From: Flemingiibacterium sp964430755
Lineage (GTDB): Bacteria > Bacillota > Clostridia > Oscillospirales > CAG-272
Reading direction: 5' to 3'
DNA length: 35,138 nucleotides
Assembly: GCA_964430755.1 (NCBI GenBank)
Contig: CAYSFT010000022.1
Location: 1-35,138, forward strand
Shown here one piece after another: positions 15,748 through 25,230 of the stretch; positions within the stretch are counted from its first letter, which is position 1; every line of letters starts with the position of its first letter. Position numbers and translations under genes: made by a program. The notes under the pieces were generated by a model. That model was not told the origin of the DNA. It worked only from the letters and a program-made list of their open reading frames with translations, and ran no database searches.

Positions 15748-16956
15748 ATGAAATTATACGAAGAGCTTGTCGAGCGCGGACTTATCGCGCAGGTTACGGA
15801 TGAAGAACATATCCGCGAGATGATAAACGAGGGTAAAGCGACATTTTACATCGGCTTTGACTGTACAGCCGATTCGCTGACCGCCGGTCACTTTATGGCA
15901 CTCACACTCATGAAGCGTCTGCAGATGGCAGGCAATAAGCCTATCGCACTCATCGGCGGCGGTACAACCATGATCGGTGACCCCTCGGGACGTACCGATA
16001 TGAGAAAGATGCTCACCAAGGAGGATATCGACCATAACGCAGAGTGCTTCAAGCGTCAGATGGAGAGATTCATCGAGTTCGGCGAGGGCAAGGCGATGAT
16101 GGTTAATAACGCCGATTGGCTTTTAAACCTCAATTACGTTGAGCTTCTGCGCGAGGTTGGTGCTTGCTTCTCTGTTAATAATATGCTTCGTGCGGAGTGC
16201 TATAAGCAGAGAATGGAAAAGGGACTTTCGTTCCTTGAATTCAACTATATGATCATGCAGTCTTACGATTTTTACTATATGTTCAAGAAGTACGGCTGTA
16301 ACATGGAGTTCGGCGGAGATGACCAGTGGTCGAATATGCTTGGCGGTACGGAGCTTATCAGAAAGAAGCTCGGTAAGGATGCTTATGCGATGACCATCAC
16401 GCTTCTCACAGACTCAAACGGTAAGAAGATGGGTAAGACAGCAGGTAACGCTGTATGGCTTGATCCCAATAAGACCTCGCCGTTCGATTTCTTCCAGTAT
16501 TGGCGTAACGTCGGCGACGCGGACGTGCTCAAGTGTATCCGTATGCTGACCTTCCTGCCTATGGAGCAGATCCGCGAGATGGCAAACTGGGAGGGTGCAC
16601 AGCTTAATAAGGCGAAGGAGATTCTCGCTTATGAGCTTACCAATATGGTTCACGGCAAGGAGGAAGCTGACAAGGCACTCGAGGCTGCACGTGCAGTGTT
16701 CGCAGGCGGCGGTTCGAGCGAGAATATGCCCACAACCGAGGTCGAGGCAGTTGACACCTCCGTTGTTGACCTGCTTGTTGCAGGTAAGCTTGCTCCGTCA
16801 AAGGGTGAGGCAAAGCGTCTCATTCAGCAGGGCGGTATTTCGGTTGACGACGTTAAGGTTGAGCGTTTTGATGCAGTCGTTGAGGGCGCGAAGCTTGCCG
16901 AGGGCGTTATCATCAAGAAGGGTAAAAAAGTATTCCACAAATTTATTGCAAGATGA
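15748..16956 (+). CDS. tyrS: Tyrosyl-tRNA synthetase
   Basis: 402 residues. A class I synthetase with GFDCTADSLTAGHFMAL (Tyr34, Thr40, His48 positions), GGGTTMIGDPSGRTDMRK, GGDDQWSNMLGGTEL and the KMSKS-like loop KKMGKT. The C-terminal ~70 residues form an S4 RNA-binding domain (APSKGEAKRLIQQGGISV). It charges tRNA-Tyr with tyrosine. An oddity is that the first His of the HIGH motif (residue 45) is Thr. No T-box leader is visible upstream. AAGGAAGG lies nine bases before the ATG. The stop overlaps the next gene's ATG by four bases (ATGA). Confidence 0.95.
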   Translation: MKLYEELVERGLIAQVTDEEHIREMINEGKATFYIGFDCTADSLTAGHFMALTLMKRLQMAGNKPIALIGGGTTMIGDPSGRTDMRKMLTKEDIDHNAECFKRQMERFIEFGEGKAMMVNNADWLLNLNYVELLREVGACFSVNNMLRAECYKQRMEKGLSFLEFNYMIMQSYDFYYMFKKYGCNMEFGGDDQWSNMLGGTELIRKKLGKDAYAMTITLLTDSNGKKMGKTAGNAVWLDPNKTSPFDFFQYWRNVGDADVLKCIRMLTFLPMEQIREMANWEGAQLNKAKEILAYELTNMVHGKEEADKALEAARAVFAGGGSSENMPTTEVEAVDTSVVDLLVAGKLAPSKGEAKRLIQQGGISVDDVKVERFDAVVEGAKLAEGVIIKKGKKVFHKFIAR

Positions 16957-17645
16957 AAAAATATACGACACTCCTCTTTGATGCAGATATGACGCTGTTC
17001 GATTTCGACGGCGCGGAAAAGGTGGCTTTCGGTATAGTTATGTCATCCCACGGCATACAATATAGTGATGCGGATTTTGAGCGTTACAGAGAGATGAACT
17101 CGAAGCTTTGGGAGATGTACAGCCGCGGCGAGATAACCAAGGAGCGTTTGCAGGACACCAGGTTCGGTATGTTTTTTGAAACGCTTGATAATCCGCCTTC
17201 GCTTGACGGTAAGAGCGTTAACAAAGAATATGTCAGTGCTCTTGCCGACTGTTCCGAGCTTCTTGACGGTGCGCTCGAGCTTTGCCGTAAGCTTTCGGAA
17301 AAATACGAAATGTACATCGTTACAAACGGCGTTTCACAAACGCAGAAAAAGCGTTTCTATGCTTCGCCGATATGCAAGTGCTTTAAAGATATATTCGTTT
17401 CCGAGGATGCAGGCGCACCAAAGCCGATGCGTGAATATTTCGACTATGTTTTCGCGCGTATAGGTGAAGACAAAAAAGAGGGAAGCGTTATCATCGGCGA
17501 TTCACTGACAAGCGATATCGCAGGCGGTAACAATTTTGGAATTGACACGTTCTGGTTTAACCCGAGCGGTAAACAAAACACAACAGATATAATCCCGACA
17601 AAGACGGTTGAAAGTTACTCGGAATTACTTGAACTGCTACTCTAA
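16953..17645 (+). CDS. HAD-family hydrolase, YjjG-type nucleotidase
   Basis: 230 residues. Motif I LLFDADMTLFDFD (Asp10, Asp12), motif II YIVTNGVSQTQKKRF, motif III GAPKPMREYF (the Lys) and motif IV VIIGDSLTSDIAGG (Asp residues) are intact, so it should be active. The sequence follows YjjG-type pyrimidine 5'-nucleotidases (family TIGR02254), which clear non-canonical pyrimidine nucleotides. The exact substrate is inferred. It overlaps tyrS by four bases and is followed ten bases later by murB. Confidence 0.88.
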   Translation: MKKYTTLLFDADMTLFDFDGAEKVAFGIVMSSHGIQYSDADFERYREMNSKLWEMYSRGEITKERLQDTRFGMFFETLDNPPSLDGKSVNKEYVSALADCSELLDGALELCRKLSEKYEMYIVTNGVSQTQKKRFYASPICKCFKDIFVSEDAGAPKPMREYFDYVFARIGEDKKEGSVIIGDSLTSDIAGGNNFGIDTFWFNPSGKQNTTDIIPTKTVESYSELLELLL

Positions 17646-17654
17646 GGAGAAACT

Positions 17655-18560
17655 ATGAACTACACTCGCGCACTCTCGCGCATGACGGATGCAAAAATTG
17701 AATACAGCGAAAATACACCTCTTGCACCCTTTACGAGCTTTCGTATTGGTGGGCCGGCGAGAATTGCAGTGTTCCCAAAGTCGTGCGATGAAGCGGTTAC
17801 TGTGTTTGGCATTCTCCGCGAGGAGACTGTTCCGGCGGTTATTCTCGGAAACGGCACTAATGTCCTCATTTCTGACGACGGTTATAACGGTGCGGCGGTG
17901 ATACTTTCGGGACTGCGCTCGTGTACGGTTTCGGATGGTATGATAAGTGCAGATGCAGGTGTACCGCTTACGTCTCTTGCGCTGACGGCGGCGAAAAACT
18001 CGCTTTCGGGACTTGAATTTGCATACGGTATTCCCGGAACGCTCGGCGGCGCGATCTATATGAACGCAGGTGCATACGGCGGCGAGATGTCGCAGGTTAT
18101 TGTTTCGAGCAGATATTATGACCTTGCAAGCGGAGAATGTGGCGTTACCATTGGTGCGGCGCATGAGTTTGCATACCGTCACAGCGTTTATATGGACAGC
18201 ACAAAGGTTATCCTTTCGGCGACTATACAGCTCACGCCGGGACAGCGAGACTACATTGAAGAACGAATGAACGGTTATATGTCCAAACGACGCGAAAAAC
18301 AGCCGCTTGAATATCCGAGCGCAGGCAGTACCTTCAAGCGCGGTAACGGTTTTATAACCTCGCAGATTATTGATGAGGTTGGACTTAAGGGACGAAGTGT
18401 CGGTGCGGCGGAGGTTTCCGAAAAGCACGCGGGATTTGTCATCAATAAAGGCGGTGCGACGGCAAAGGATGTCCTTGGGCTTATTGACATTATAAAAAAA
18501 GAGGTCAAGGAAAAGACCGGACACGATATTGAATGTGAAATAAGATATATCGAGAGCTAA
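17655..18560 (+). CDS. murB: UDP-N-acetylenolpyruvoylglucosamine reductase
   Basis: 301 residues. FAD-binding pieces: TSFRIGGPARI, VILGNGTNVLISDDG and EFAYGIPGTLGGAIYMNAGAYGGE. The catalytic region is YPSAGSTFKRG with the conserved Ser, and the C-terminal part contains HAGFVINKGGATAKD and IECEIRYI with its Glu. It completes UDP-N-acetylmuramic acid synthesis for peptidoglycan, in the cytosol. TAAGGAG lies six bases before the ATG. It is grouped with rapZ and whiA, as in many Firmicutes. Confidence 0.95.
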   Translation: MNYTRALSRMTDAKIEYSENTPLAPFTSFRIGGPARIAVFPKSCDEAVTVFGILREETVPAVILGNGTNVLISDDGYNGAAVILSGLRSCTVSDGMISADAGVPLTSLALTAAKNSLSGLEFAYGIPGTLGGAIYMNAGAYGGEMSQVIVSSRYYDLASGECGVTIGAAHEFAYRHSVYMDSTKVILSATIQLTPGQRDYIEERMNGYMSKRREKQPLEYPSAGSTFKRGNGFITSQIIDEVGLKGRSVGAAEVSEKHAGFVINKGGATAKDVLGLIDIIKKEVKEKTGHDIECEIRYIES

Positions 18561-18579
18561 AGCAAAGGGAGCAAAAAAC

Positions 18580-19437
18580 GTGGAATTTTTGATAATTACG
18601 GGAATGTCCGGCGCGGGAAAATCGCAGGCGGCAAATACGCTTGAGGATCTCGGCTGGTATTGCATTGATAATATGCCGACTCAGCTTATACCGAAGTTCG
18701 CGGAGATATACAGCGCGACACCGGGTAAGCTTGATAAGGTTGCGTTTATAGTTGACATACGCGGAGAGGTTGAGTTTGACACGCTTTTTGCGGAGCTTGA
18801 TGTTCTGCGCTCACAGGGCTTTAACTGCAGAACGGTATTCCTCGAATGTGCCGATGATGTTATAATCAGCAGATACAAGTTCACAAGACGCACGCATCCG
18901 CTCGTTGCGGCACAGAATATCAGTATTTCCGATGCACTGAAGACCGAGCGCAACATTTTAGCGCCGGTAGTACAACGTGCGGATTACACTATTGATACGA
19001 CAAAGTTAACTCCCGTTCAACTGAAAGAAAAAATCCTCGGAATCGTTAACGCCGAGGAGGGAAACGGGCTGCTTGTTACGTGTATGTCGTTCGGCTTCAA
19101 GCACGGTGCGGCAGTTGAGGCAGATCTCGTTTTCGATGTGCGTTGTTTTGCGAATCCTTATTATCATGATGAATTAAAATCGCATACGGGACTTGAAGAA
19201 TGTGTACGCAGCTTCGTTTTCTCGCATGAAGAAACAAACACATTTGTAGCAAAGCTCTGCGATATGATTGATTATCTCCTGCCGCTTTACACCCGTGAGG
19301 GTAAAACACAGCTTATAGTCGCCATCGGATGTACGGGCGGCAAACACCGTTCTGTTGCGATATGTGAATCCCTTGCGGCGCATATACGTCAGGGCGGTCA
19401 CAAAACGGTTACGATACACAGAGATATTACAAAATAA
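18580..19437 (+). CDS. rapZ: RapZ/YvcJ-type RNase adapter, nucleotide-binding
   Basis: 285 residues from a GTG. The Walker A motif ITGMSGAGKSQA is at residues 7-18, and DNMPTQLIPKFAE is typical. The C-terminal half carries SFGFKHG, DVRCFANPYY, TGLEECVRSF and the strongly conserved CTGGKHRSVAICE. In E. coli RapZ guides RNase E to a small RNA; in Bacillus YvcJ binds GTP and affects competence. AAAGGGAG precedes the GTG. In many Gram-positive genomes yvcK lies between this gene and whiA; here the two are separated by only 36 bases and no yvcK is present. Confidence 0.93.
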   Translation: MEFLIITGMSGAGKSQAANTLEDLGWYCIDNMPTQLIPKFAEIYSATPGKLDKVAFIVDIRGEVEFDTLFAELDVLRSQGFNCRTVFLECADDVIISRYKFTRRTHPLVAAQNISISDALKTERNILAPVVQRADYTIDTTKLTPVQLKEKILGIVNAEEGNGLLVTCMSFGFKHGAAVEADLVFDVRCFANPYYHDELKSHTGLEECVRSFVFSHEETNTFVAKLCDMIDYLLPLYTREGKTQLIVAIGCTGGKHRSVAICESLAAHIRQGGHKTVTIHRDITK

Positions 19438-19473
19438 TCTGTCGGGTGAACTCCCGGCATATGGGAGGAAGCC

Positions 19474-20394
19474 ATGTCTTTTGCAAAGGATACCAAGGCG
19501 AGTCTCGTTTCGCTTTCGGAATCAATGAAGCATGATTGCTGCAGACGTTCGCAGTTATACGGAATATTATGGGCATCGGGAATATTTAACCGCTCACGAA
19601 TAAAGCTTGTAACGACGAGCGAGGAGCTTGCAAGCCTCACGGTGAAGTGGCTGCACGACCAGCATATGATCGAGGGAAATCTTTATATCACCGATAAAAA
19701 AAGCGGAGATGCGGACGAGCGGCGAAGCTGTAAAATAACGGTCGTTCAGAAAAAGGAGCTTGAGAGGCTTTTCCGTGCGCTTAAATATTCAGAGGAGCAG
19801 AGCGAGAGCGAGATAAATCCCGAGGTGTTCCGCTGTCAAAATTGTACGGCGGCGTTTCTTCGCGGTGCGTTTCTCGCGGCAGGCACGCTGACCGATCCCG
19901 ACAAGGGCTATCACCTTGAAATGAATTTTATCGACAAAGCCTCGGCGGACAAGCTTTCCGAGCTGCTTTCCATGCTTGGGCTTGAAGCCAAGATGACCGT
20001 GCGTAAAACGGAGCACGTGATCTATTATAAAGACAGCGAAAGTATTGAAAATTTCCTTGCCTTAATCGGTGCGAACAATGCGGCGTTCACGATAATGAAT
20101 AAAAAAATCGAGCGTGAGCTTCGTTCCGATATGAACCGCATCGCAAACGGCGAGGTTGCAAATATTGAAAAAACCACCAAGGCGGCAGGTGCACAGATAG
20201 CCGCCATAAAGGCACTTAAAGCAAGCGGAGAGCTTGAGCGTATGCCGGACGAGCTTCGTATTACGGCTTATCTGCGGCTTGAAAACAGTGACGCTTCGCT
20301 GATAAGGCTTGCTGAGCTGCATAACCCACCGATAACAAAATCGGGAGTTAATCACAGACTCAAAAAAATTCTTGAATGGAAGTCGGCTGACTGA
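19474..20394 (+). CDS. whiA: WhiA sporulation/division regulator family protein
   Basis: 306 residues. The N-terminal LAGLIDADG-homing-endonuclease-like region (contains FLRGAFLAAGTLTDPDKGYH) and a C-terminal helix-turn-helix (ITKSGVNHRLKKILEW) are the two WhiA domains. In Streptomyces it is needed for sporulation septation; in Bacillus it influences cell division and chromosome segregation. GGGAGGA lies just before the ATG. It follows rapZ and is the last gene before the family A repeat. Confidence 0.94.
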   Translation: MSFAKDTKASLVSLSESMKHDCCRRSQLYGILWASGIFNRSRIKLVTTSEELASLTVKWLHDQHMIEGNLYITDKKSGDADERRSCKITVVQKKELERLFRALKYSEEQSESEINPEVFRCQNCTAAFLRGAFLAAGTLTDPDKGYHLEMNFIDKASADKLSELLSMLGLEAKMTVRKTEHVIYYKDSESIENFLALIGANNAAFTIMNKKIERELRSDMNRIANGEVANIEKTTKAAGAQIAAIKALKASGELERMPDELRITAYLRLENSDASLIRLAELHNPPITKSGVNHRLKKILEWKSAD

Positions 20395-20445
20395 TGAGAA
20401 TATTTCTGATTTGATTTTGCGTTACAGCAGAGAAACCGCAGTAAA

Positions 20446-20594
20446 AGGCTCCCTCCGAGAGGGAGCTGTCGCCGCAGGCGACTGAGGGTGTGTGTGTCAC
20501 AAAAACAGGCATCTGAGACAGAAAGGTATCACTTTCAGTCGCATTGACTCCTTCCGTCACGCTTCGCGTGCCACCTCCCTCCGAGAGGGAGGCT
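20446..20594. repeat. Miniature hairpin repeat element, family A copy 2
   Basis: It has the same organisation as the element at 1470-1628 but in the opposite orientation: GGCTCCCTCC/GGAGGGAGC-type end hairpins, GTCGCC/GGCGAC and CACGC/GCGTG internal hairpins, separated by an unrelated centre. The GTCGCC/GGCGAC hairpin differs from GTCACC/GGTGAC of copy 1 at one base on each side, keeping the pairing. No coding content. It fills most of the 270-base whiA-dnaE gap. Confidence 0.75.
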
Positions 20595-20664
20595 ATGGTT
20601 TGCTCAATTTCATTGTGAATACAAAAGGCAATCGGATAAAAACATAAACAAGAGGAAACACAAA

Positions 20665-23600
20665 ATGCCTGATTTCGTACATCTTCATCTGCACAGTGAA
20701 TACAGTCTTCTCGACGGTGCCTGCCGCATTGCCGAGATACCTCGCCGCGCCAAGGAGTGCGGTCACGGTGCAGTTGCGCTGACGGATCACGGCGTTATGT
20801 ACGGTGCGGTGGCGTTTTACAATGCCTGCAAAGCAGAGGGCGTGAAGCCGATAATCGGCTGTGAGGTTTACCTTGCAAAACGTACACGCTTCGACCGTGA
20901 CCACGAGGAGGACAGCGGAAGCTATCATCTCATTCTCCTCTGCAAAAACGAAATCGGTTATAAGAACCTCATTTATATGGTGACGAGCGCATTCAAAGAA
21001 GGATTTTATTCCAAACCGCGTATCGACATGGAGCTGCTTGAAGCTCATCACGAGGGACTTATTGCAATGTCCGCCTGTCTTGCAGGATTTATTCCGAGGG
21101 CGATCATTAACGGCGAGACCTCACTTGCACGTGAGCACGCAGAGCGAATGAAGTCGATCTTCGGCGAGGACTATTACCTCGAGCTTCAGGATCACGGACT
21201 TGAAGAACAAAAGCTTGTAAATCGCGAGTTGATCAAGCTCTCGCACGAGCTTTCAATTCCGATGGCGGCAACGAACGATGCCCACTATCTCCGCCGAAAG
21301 GATGCCGACACACAGGCGATACTCATGTGCATCCAAACGGGTAACGTCATAACAGACGGTAGACCCCTTGGCTTTGAAACAGACGAGTTTTATTATAAAA
21401 CCACAGAGGAAATGAGCGCACTGTTCGGATATCTCGACGGTGATCCGCTCGGAAGCCCGATAGAGAATACAGCACGAATTGCCGAAAAATGCAATTTCGA
21501 CTTTGATTTTTCAAAGCTCTATCTTCCGGCTTTCACACCACCTGACGGACTTTCCTCGCCCGAATATCTGCGCTCTTTAAGTGCAGAGGGACTTTCAAAG
21601 CGTCTCGCTACTGGAAGAATCAAGTATTCAGACAAGCATCCCGAGAGCGAATACATGGAGCGAATCGAATACGAGCTTGACGTTATAGTGAGGATGGGTT
21701 ACGCCGATTATTTCCTTATAGTTCAGGATTTTGTCGGTTATGCGAAGAAAAACGGTATACCGGTCGGTCCGGGACGTGGTTCGGGAGCAGGAAGCCTTGT
21801 TGCGTTTCTGCTTGGAATCACTGACCTTGATCCGCTCCATTTTGAGCTGCTGTTTGAGCGCTTCCTCAATCCCGAGCGAGTCAGTATGCCCGACTTTGAT
21901 ATAGATTTTTGTTATAACAGGCGCGATGAGGTTATCGACTATGTGCGCCGCAGATACGGTGACGATCACGTTGCGCAGATCGTAACCTTCGGTACTATGG
22001 CGGCACGTGCGGCGGTGAGAGACGTCGGCCGTGCGCTTGATATGTCTTATGCCGAATGTGACACGGTTGCAAAAAATATACCGCGTGCACTTGATATGAC
22101 GCTTGACAGTGCACTTAAAATCAGCAAAGAGCTTCGCGAGATGTACGAGGATTCGCCGCAGGTTAAACGCCTTATCGACACGGCGCGTGACCTTGAGGGT
22201 ATGCCGCGTCACGCATCGACTCATGCGGCAGGAGTCGTTATAACCGACCGACCCGTGCACGAATATGTACCGCTTTCGATGAACGGTAACGTGCCGGTGA
22301 CGCAGTTTGATATGGACACCTCTGCAAAGCTTGGACTTCTTAAATTCGATTTTCTTGCCTTGCGGTATCTCACCATAATTTCCGACACGGAAAAGCAGAT
22401 TCGCGAGCGTATACCAAATTTTGACGTCGAAGCTTTACCGCTTGACGATAAGGCGGCATATGAGCTTATTTCCTCCGGTAACACGGACGGCGTTTTCCAG
22501 CTTGAATCGGGCGGTATGCGTCAGATGTTAACGCAGCTTCGTCCCGACTGCATCGAGGATATCATCGCCGCGATCTCACTTTACCGTCCCGGCCCGATGG
22601 ACTCGATACCGAAATACATCGAAAATCGCAAAAACCGCGATAAGATAACCTACAAAACGCCGCTTCTTAAGCCGATACTCGACGTCACATACGGCTGTAT
22701 GGTTTACCAGGAGCAGGTTATGCAGGTCTGCCGAAGCGTTGCAGGCTATACGTTCGGACGCGCCGACCTTGTTCGGCGAATGATGGCGAAGAAAAAAGCC
22801 GAGGATATGGAGCGTGAGCGTGCCGTATTCGTTGAGGGTGCAGGGAAGAATGGCATATCCGAGGATGTTGCAAACGAGCTGTTTGACGAAATGTCCGGCT
22901 TTGCTTCGTATGCGTTCAACAAGAGTCACGCGGCGGCTTATGCGATAATTTCATACCGTACCGCTTATTTAAAGAGTCACTATCCTTGCGAATACCTTGC
23001 CGCGCTCATGACCTCCGTTATGGGAAGTGCCGTCAAGACTGCGGAATATGTTGCCGAATGTAACCGTTACAAAATAAATATTCTTCCGCCCGATATAAAC
23101 GAATCGACTGCCGCTTACCGTGCGATCGTGACAGAGGACGGCAGTTATATCCGTTTCGGTCTGCTTGCTCTTAAAAATCTCGGCGAGGGATTTATTGAGA
23201 GGATCGTTACCGAGCGGCGTATACGTCCGTTTAGCTCGTTTGAGGATTTCATTGAGCGTATGTACGGGCAGGATATGAACAAGCGGCAGGTTGAGGCGCT
23301 CATCAAGAGCGGCACGTTTGACAGTCTCGGCGTTTACCGAAGCAGGCTGCTTCTCACCTATGAGCAGATAATTGATCACTATCAGGAGCGCAGTCGGGTG
23401 AACGTTGAGGGACAGCTCGACCTCTTTTCAATGGGACTTGACGATAGCATCAAGGCAGATGCTTTCAAGTATCCCGACATTCCGGAGCTTGCGTTCAGAG
23501 ATAGACTGCGGCTCGAAAAGGAAGTCTCTGGAATATACTTCTCGGGACACGTCCTTGAAGATTATCGTAAGCATATCGAAAAAATATCACCCTCGGGAAT

Positions 23601-24432
23601 AAGCGATATTTTGGCGTCATTCTCGGATGAGAGTGAATCCGATGAAGCTTTTTCCGATAAACAAACGGTAACGGTCTGCGGAACGATTGCAAGACGGCAG
23701 ACAAAGGTTACCAAGGCAGGCGCGCAGATGGCGTTCCTGACGCTTGAAGACCGGTTTGGTGAAATCGAGGTTGTTGTTTTCGCAAAGACCTTTGAAGAAA
23801 TCGGGCATATGCTGATGGCTGATGCCGTGGTTTGCATTGTCGGTCAGATATCCATACGCGAGGATGAAGACCCGAAGATACTTTGTCAGACGGCATTTTT
23901 GCTCGACGACAACGAGCATTTTAACGGCGAATCTTCACTGCCCGAGATGAAGCGTTTCGCGGGACGAGGCACATATCAACAAAACAGACCGCAGGTGCAG
24001 CCGTCGCCTATGCCACCGTCTCCACAGCCGACGAAGCAAGAAGTGTCAGCTCACGCGGTGAGTCAGACTGAGACGGTTTATCATGTGAGCGGCAGACGTG
24101 TACCGCCGACGGTACGTACCGCCCCGAATGCAGTACAACAGAATGACACTTTGACAGAGAAGAATGTCCCATCGCCTATGATGACATCACCGCAGAGGAT
24201 ATATCTTCGCGTTGAATCAACAAGCGAGGACGACAGAAGCTTTATGAAGGCGCAGAATCTCTGTTACATTTTCTGCGACGGTACTTCGGAAATTATTTTT
24301 TACGATAAATCAACGGGTGAATATAAACGCATGACGGGTGTACGTCTTGCTGCATCACTGTTTGTTGTCGGTGAGCTTAAGGCACTCCTCGGTGATGATA
24401 ATGTGGTTATAAAACAGGAGGTTAAAAAATGA
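20665..24432 (+). CDS. dnaE: DNA polymerase III alpha subunit, DnaE
   Basis: 1255 residues. An N-terminal PHP domain (about 1-210; HLHLHSEYSLLDGA, then DHGVMYG) is followed by the C-family polymerase. The catalytic aspartates are Asp410, Asp412 and Asp414 in MPDFDIDFCYN, with GPGRGSGAGSLVAFLLG before them and KFDFLALRYL after. A helix-hairpin-helix region and an OB-fold (VCGTIARRQTKVTKAGAQ) come after about residue 900, then a Pro/Gln-rich linker (about 1110-1180) and a small C-terminal domain. It copies the chromosome. The PHP metal-binding residues look complete, so proofreading is possible (inference). GAGGAA precedes the ATG. At 1255 residues it is longer than most DnaE because of the linker. 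Confidence 0.95.
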   Translation: MPDFVHLHLHSEYSLLDGACRIAEIPRRAKECGHGAVALTDHGVMYGAVAFYNACKAEGVKPIIGCEVYLAKRTRFDRDHEEDSGSYHLILLCKNEIGYKNLIYMVTSAFKEGFYSKPRIDMELLEAHHEGLIAMSACLAGFIPRAIINGETSLAREHAERMKSIFGEDYYLELQDHGLEEQKLVNRELIKLSHELSIPMAATNDAHYLRRKDADTQAILMCIQTGNVITDGRPLGFETDEFYYKTTEEMSALFGYLDGDPLGSPIENTARIAEKCNFDFDFSKLYLPAFTPPDGLSSPEYLRSLSAEGLSKRLATGRIKYSDKHPESEYMERIEYELDVIVRMGYADYFLIVQDFVGYAKKNGIPVGPGRGSGAGSLVAFLLGITDLDPLHFELLFERFLNPERVSMPDFDIDFCYNRRDEVIDYVRRRYGDDHVAQIVTFGTMAARAAVRDVGRALDMSYAECDTVAKNIPRALDMTLDSALKISKELREMYEDSPQVKRLIDTARDLEGMPRHASTHAAGVVITDRPVHEYVPLSMNGNVPVTQFDMDTSAKLGLLKFDFLALRYLTIISDTEKQIRERIPNFDVEALPLDDKAAYELISSGNTDGVFQLESGGMRQMLTQLRPDCIEDIIAAISLYRPGPMDSIPKYIENRKNRDKITYKTPLLKPILDVTYGCMVYQEQVMQVCRSVAGYTFGRADLVRRMMAKKKAEDMERERAVFVEGAGKNGISEDVANELFDEMSGFASYAFNKSHAAAYAIISYRTAYLKSHYPCEYLAALMTSVMGSAVKTAEYVAECNRYKINILPPDINESTAAYRAIVTEDGSYIRFGLLALKNLGEGFIERIVTERRIRPFSSFEDFIERMYGQDMNKRQVEALIKSGTFDSLGVYRSRLLLTYEQIIDHYQERSRVNVEGQLDLFSMGLDDSIKADAFKYPDIPELAFRDRLRLEKEVSGIYFSGHVLEDYRKHIEKISPSGISDILASFSDESESDEAFSDKQTVTVCGTIARRQTKVTKAGAQMAFLTLEDRFGEIEVVVFAKTFEEIGHMLMADAVVCIVGQISIREDEDPKILCQTAFLLDDNEHFNGESSLPEMKRFAGRGTYQQNRPQVQPSPMPPSPQPTKQEVSAHAVSQTETVYHVSGRRVPPTVRTAPNAVQQNDTLTEKNVPSPMMTSPQRIYLRVESTSEDDRSFMKAQNLCYIFCDGTSEIIFYDKSTGEYKRMTGVRLAASLFVVGELKALLGDDNVVIKQEVKK

Positions 24433-25103
24433 GTATTTTTTCAAAAAAGAAGGACGAGCCCAAAAAGAATTATAAATATCGGAAAATCACGACTGCTGCC
24501 AAAATTTCATCTCCGATTCTTAAGGGACTTTATTACGCGTTTTTCGTTGGACTTTTTCTCCTTGCGATAATTGCTTTGATAATGCTCTTTGTAAATTCGG
24601 CGCCGGAGGATATGATGCTGCCTCCGTATATGAGCTTTAACGGGAATGAATACTCGGTAACAATCGGAAACGGTATATGTGTTATCGACGACACCGTCGG
24701 AACCTGGGATATCAAAACGGTTGTTTATGCCGAGCTCATGATGCTTGCGGCGATATTCTGCATCCTCGCTCCGACGACGCTTTTCTTATCAAAGCTTGCG
24801 AAAAATATCGCAAAGGATGATGAATATAATCTGAAAAATCCGCGTTATGTGATTTATATCGGTCTTTCGGTTATGGTCGGCGGAACATTCATCGCTCTTA
24901 TACGAAGCTTTTATAATTATCTTCTTGTCAAAACCTTTGTGAGCGATCCCGATGCGATAAAATATGCGTTCGATTTTGACCTTGGCGCAATTGCACTCGG
25001 CGTGCTTATAATAGTGTTTGCTTATATTTACGGCAGTGTATGCGAGCGTAATTTCACCGAACAGCCCGTGGAAGAGCCAAAAAAAGATATAGAGCCTGTT
25101 TGA
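24429..25103 (+). CDS. Four-helix membrane protein, unknown family
   Basis: 224 residues with a charged N-terminus (MSIFSKKKDEPKKNYKYRK) and four hydrophobic segments (about 33-55, 95-118, 141-163 and 185-205). An extracellular-looking loop of ~40 residues lies between helices 1 and 2. The layout and C-terminal helix (VFAYIYGSVCERN) loosely recall DUF2975 membrane proteins, but I would not name it on that. It overlaps the dnaE stop by four bases (ATGA), so it is translated with dnaE, and it is followed by the PBP promoter. Function unknown. Confidence 0.75.
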   Translation: MSIFSKKKDEPKKNYKYRKITTAAKISSPILKGLYYAFFVGLFLLAIIALIMLFVNSAPEDMMLPPYMSFNGNEYSVTIGNGICVIDDTVGTWDIKTVVYAELMMLAAIFCILAPTTLFLSKLAKNIAKDDEYNLKNPRYVIYIGLSVMVGGTFIALIRSFYNYLLVKTFVSDPDAIKYAFDFDLGAIALGVLIIVFAYIYGSVCERNFTEQPVEEPKKDIEPV

Positions 25104-25128
25104 AATTTTCATACTGTGGGATGATAAT
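25100..25128 (+). promoter_or_regulatory. Candidate sigma-A promoter of the PBP gene
   Basis: TTGAAA (25100-25105), 17 bases and GATAAT (25123-25128). The -35 overlaps the stop codon of the membrane protein gene. A second TATAAT at 25154-25159 lacks a good -35. Either could drive the PBP gene. Confidence 0.5.
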
Positions 25129-25230
25129 TCATAAAAATTTCATTATATTGCGCTATAATTATTGAAACAAAATCATTCCCGATTTCGTCTGTTATCATAA
25201 ATAACCTTGTTTTGGAAAGGGATTTTTAAA

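Noticed and set aside
17637..18665. A 342-codon open frame on the minus strand
   Set aside because: Antisense to murB and the start of rapZ; it is Arg/Cys-rich with no family pattern.
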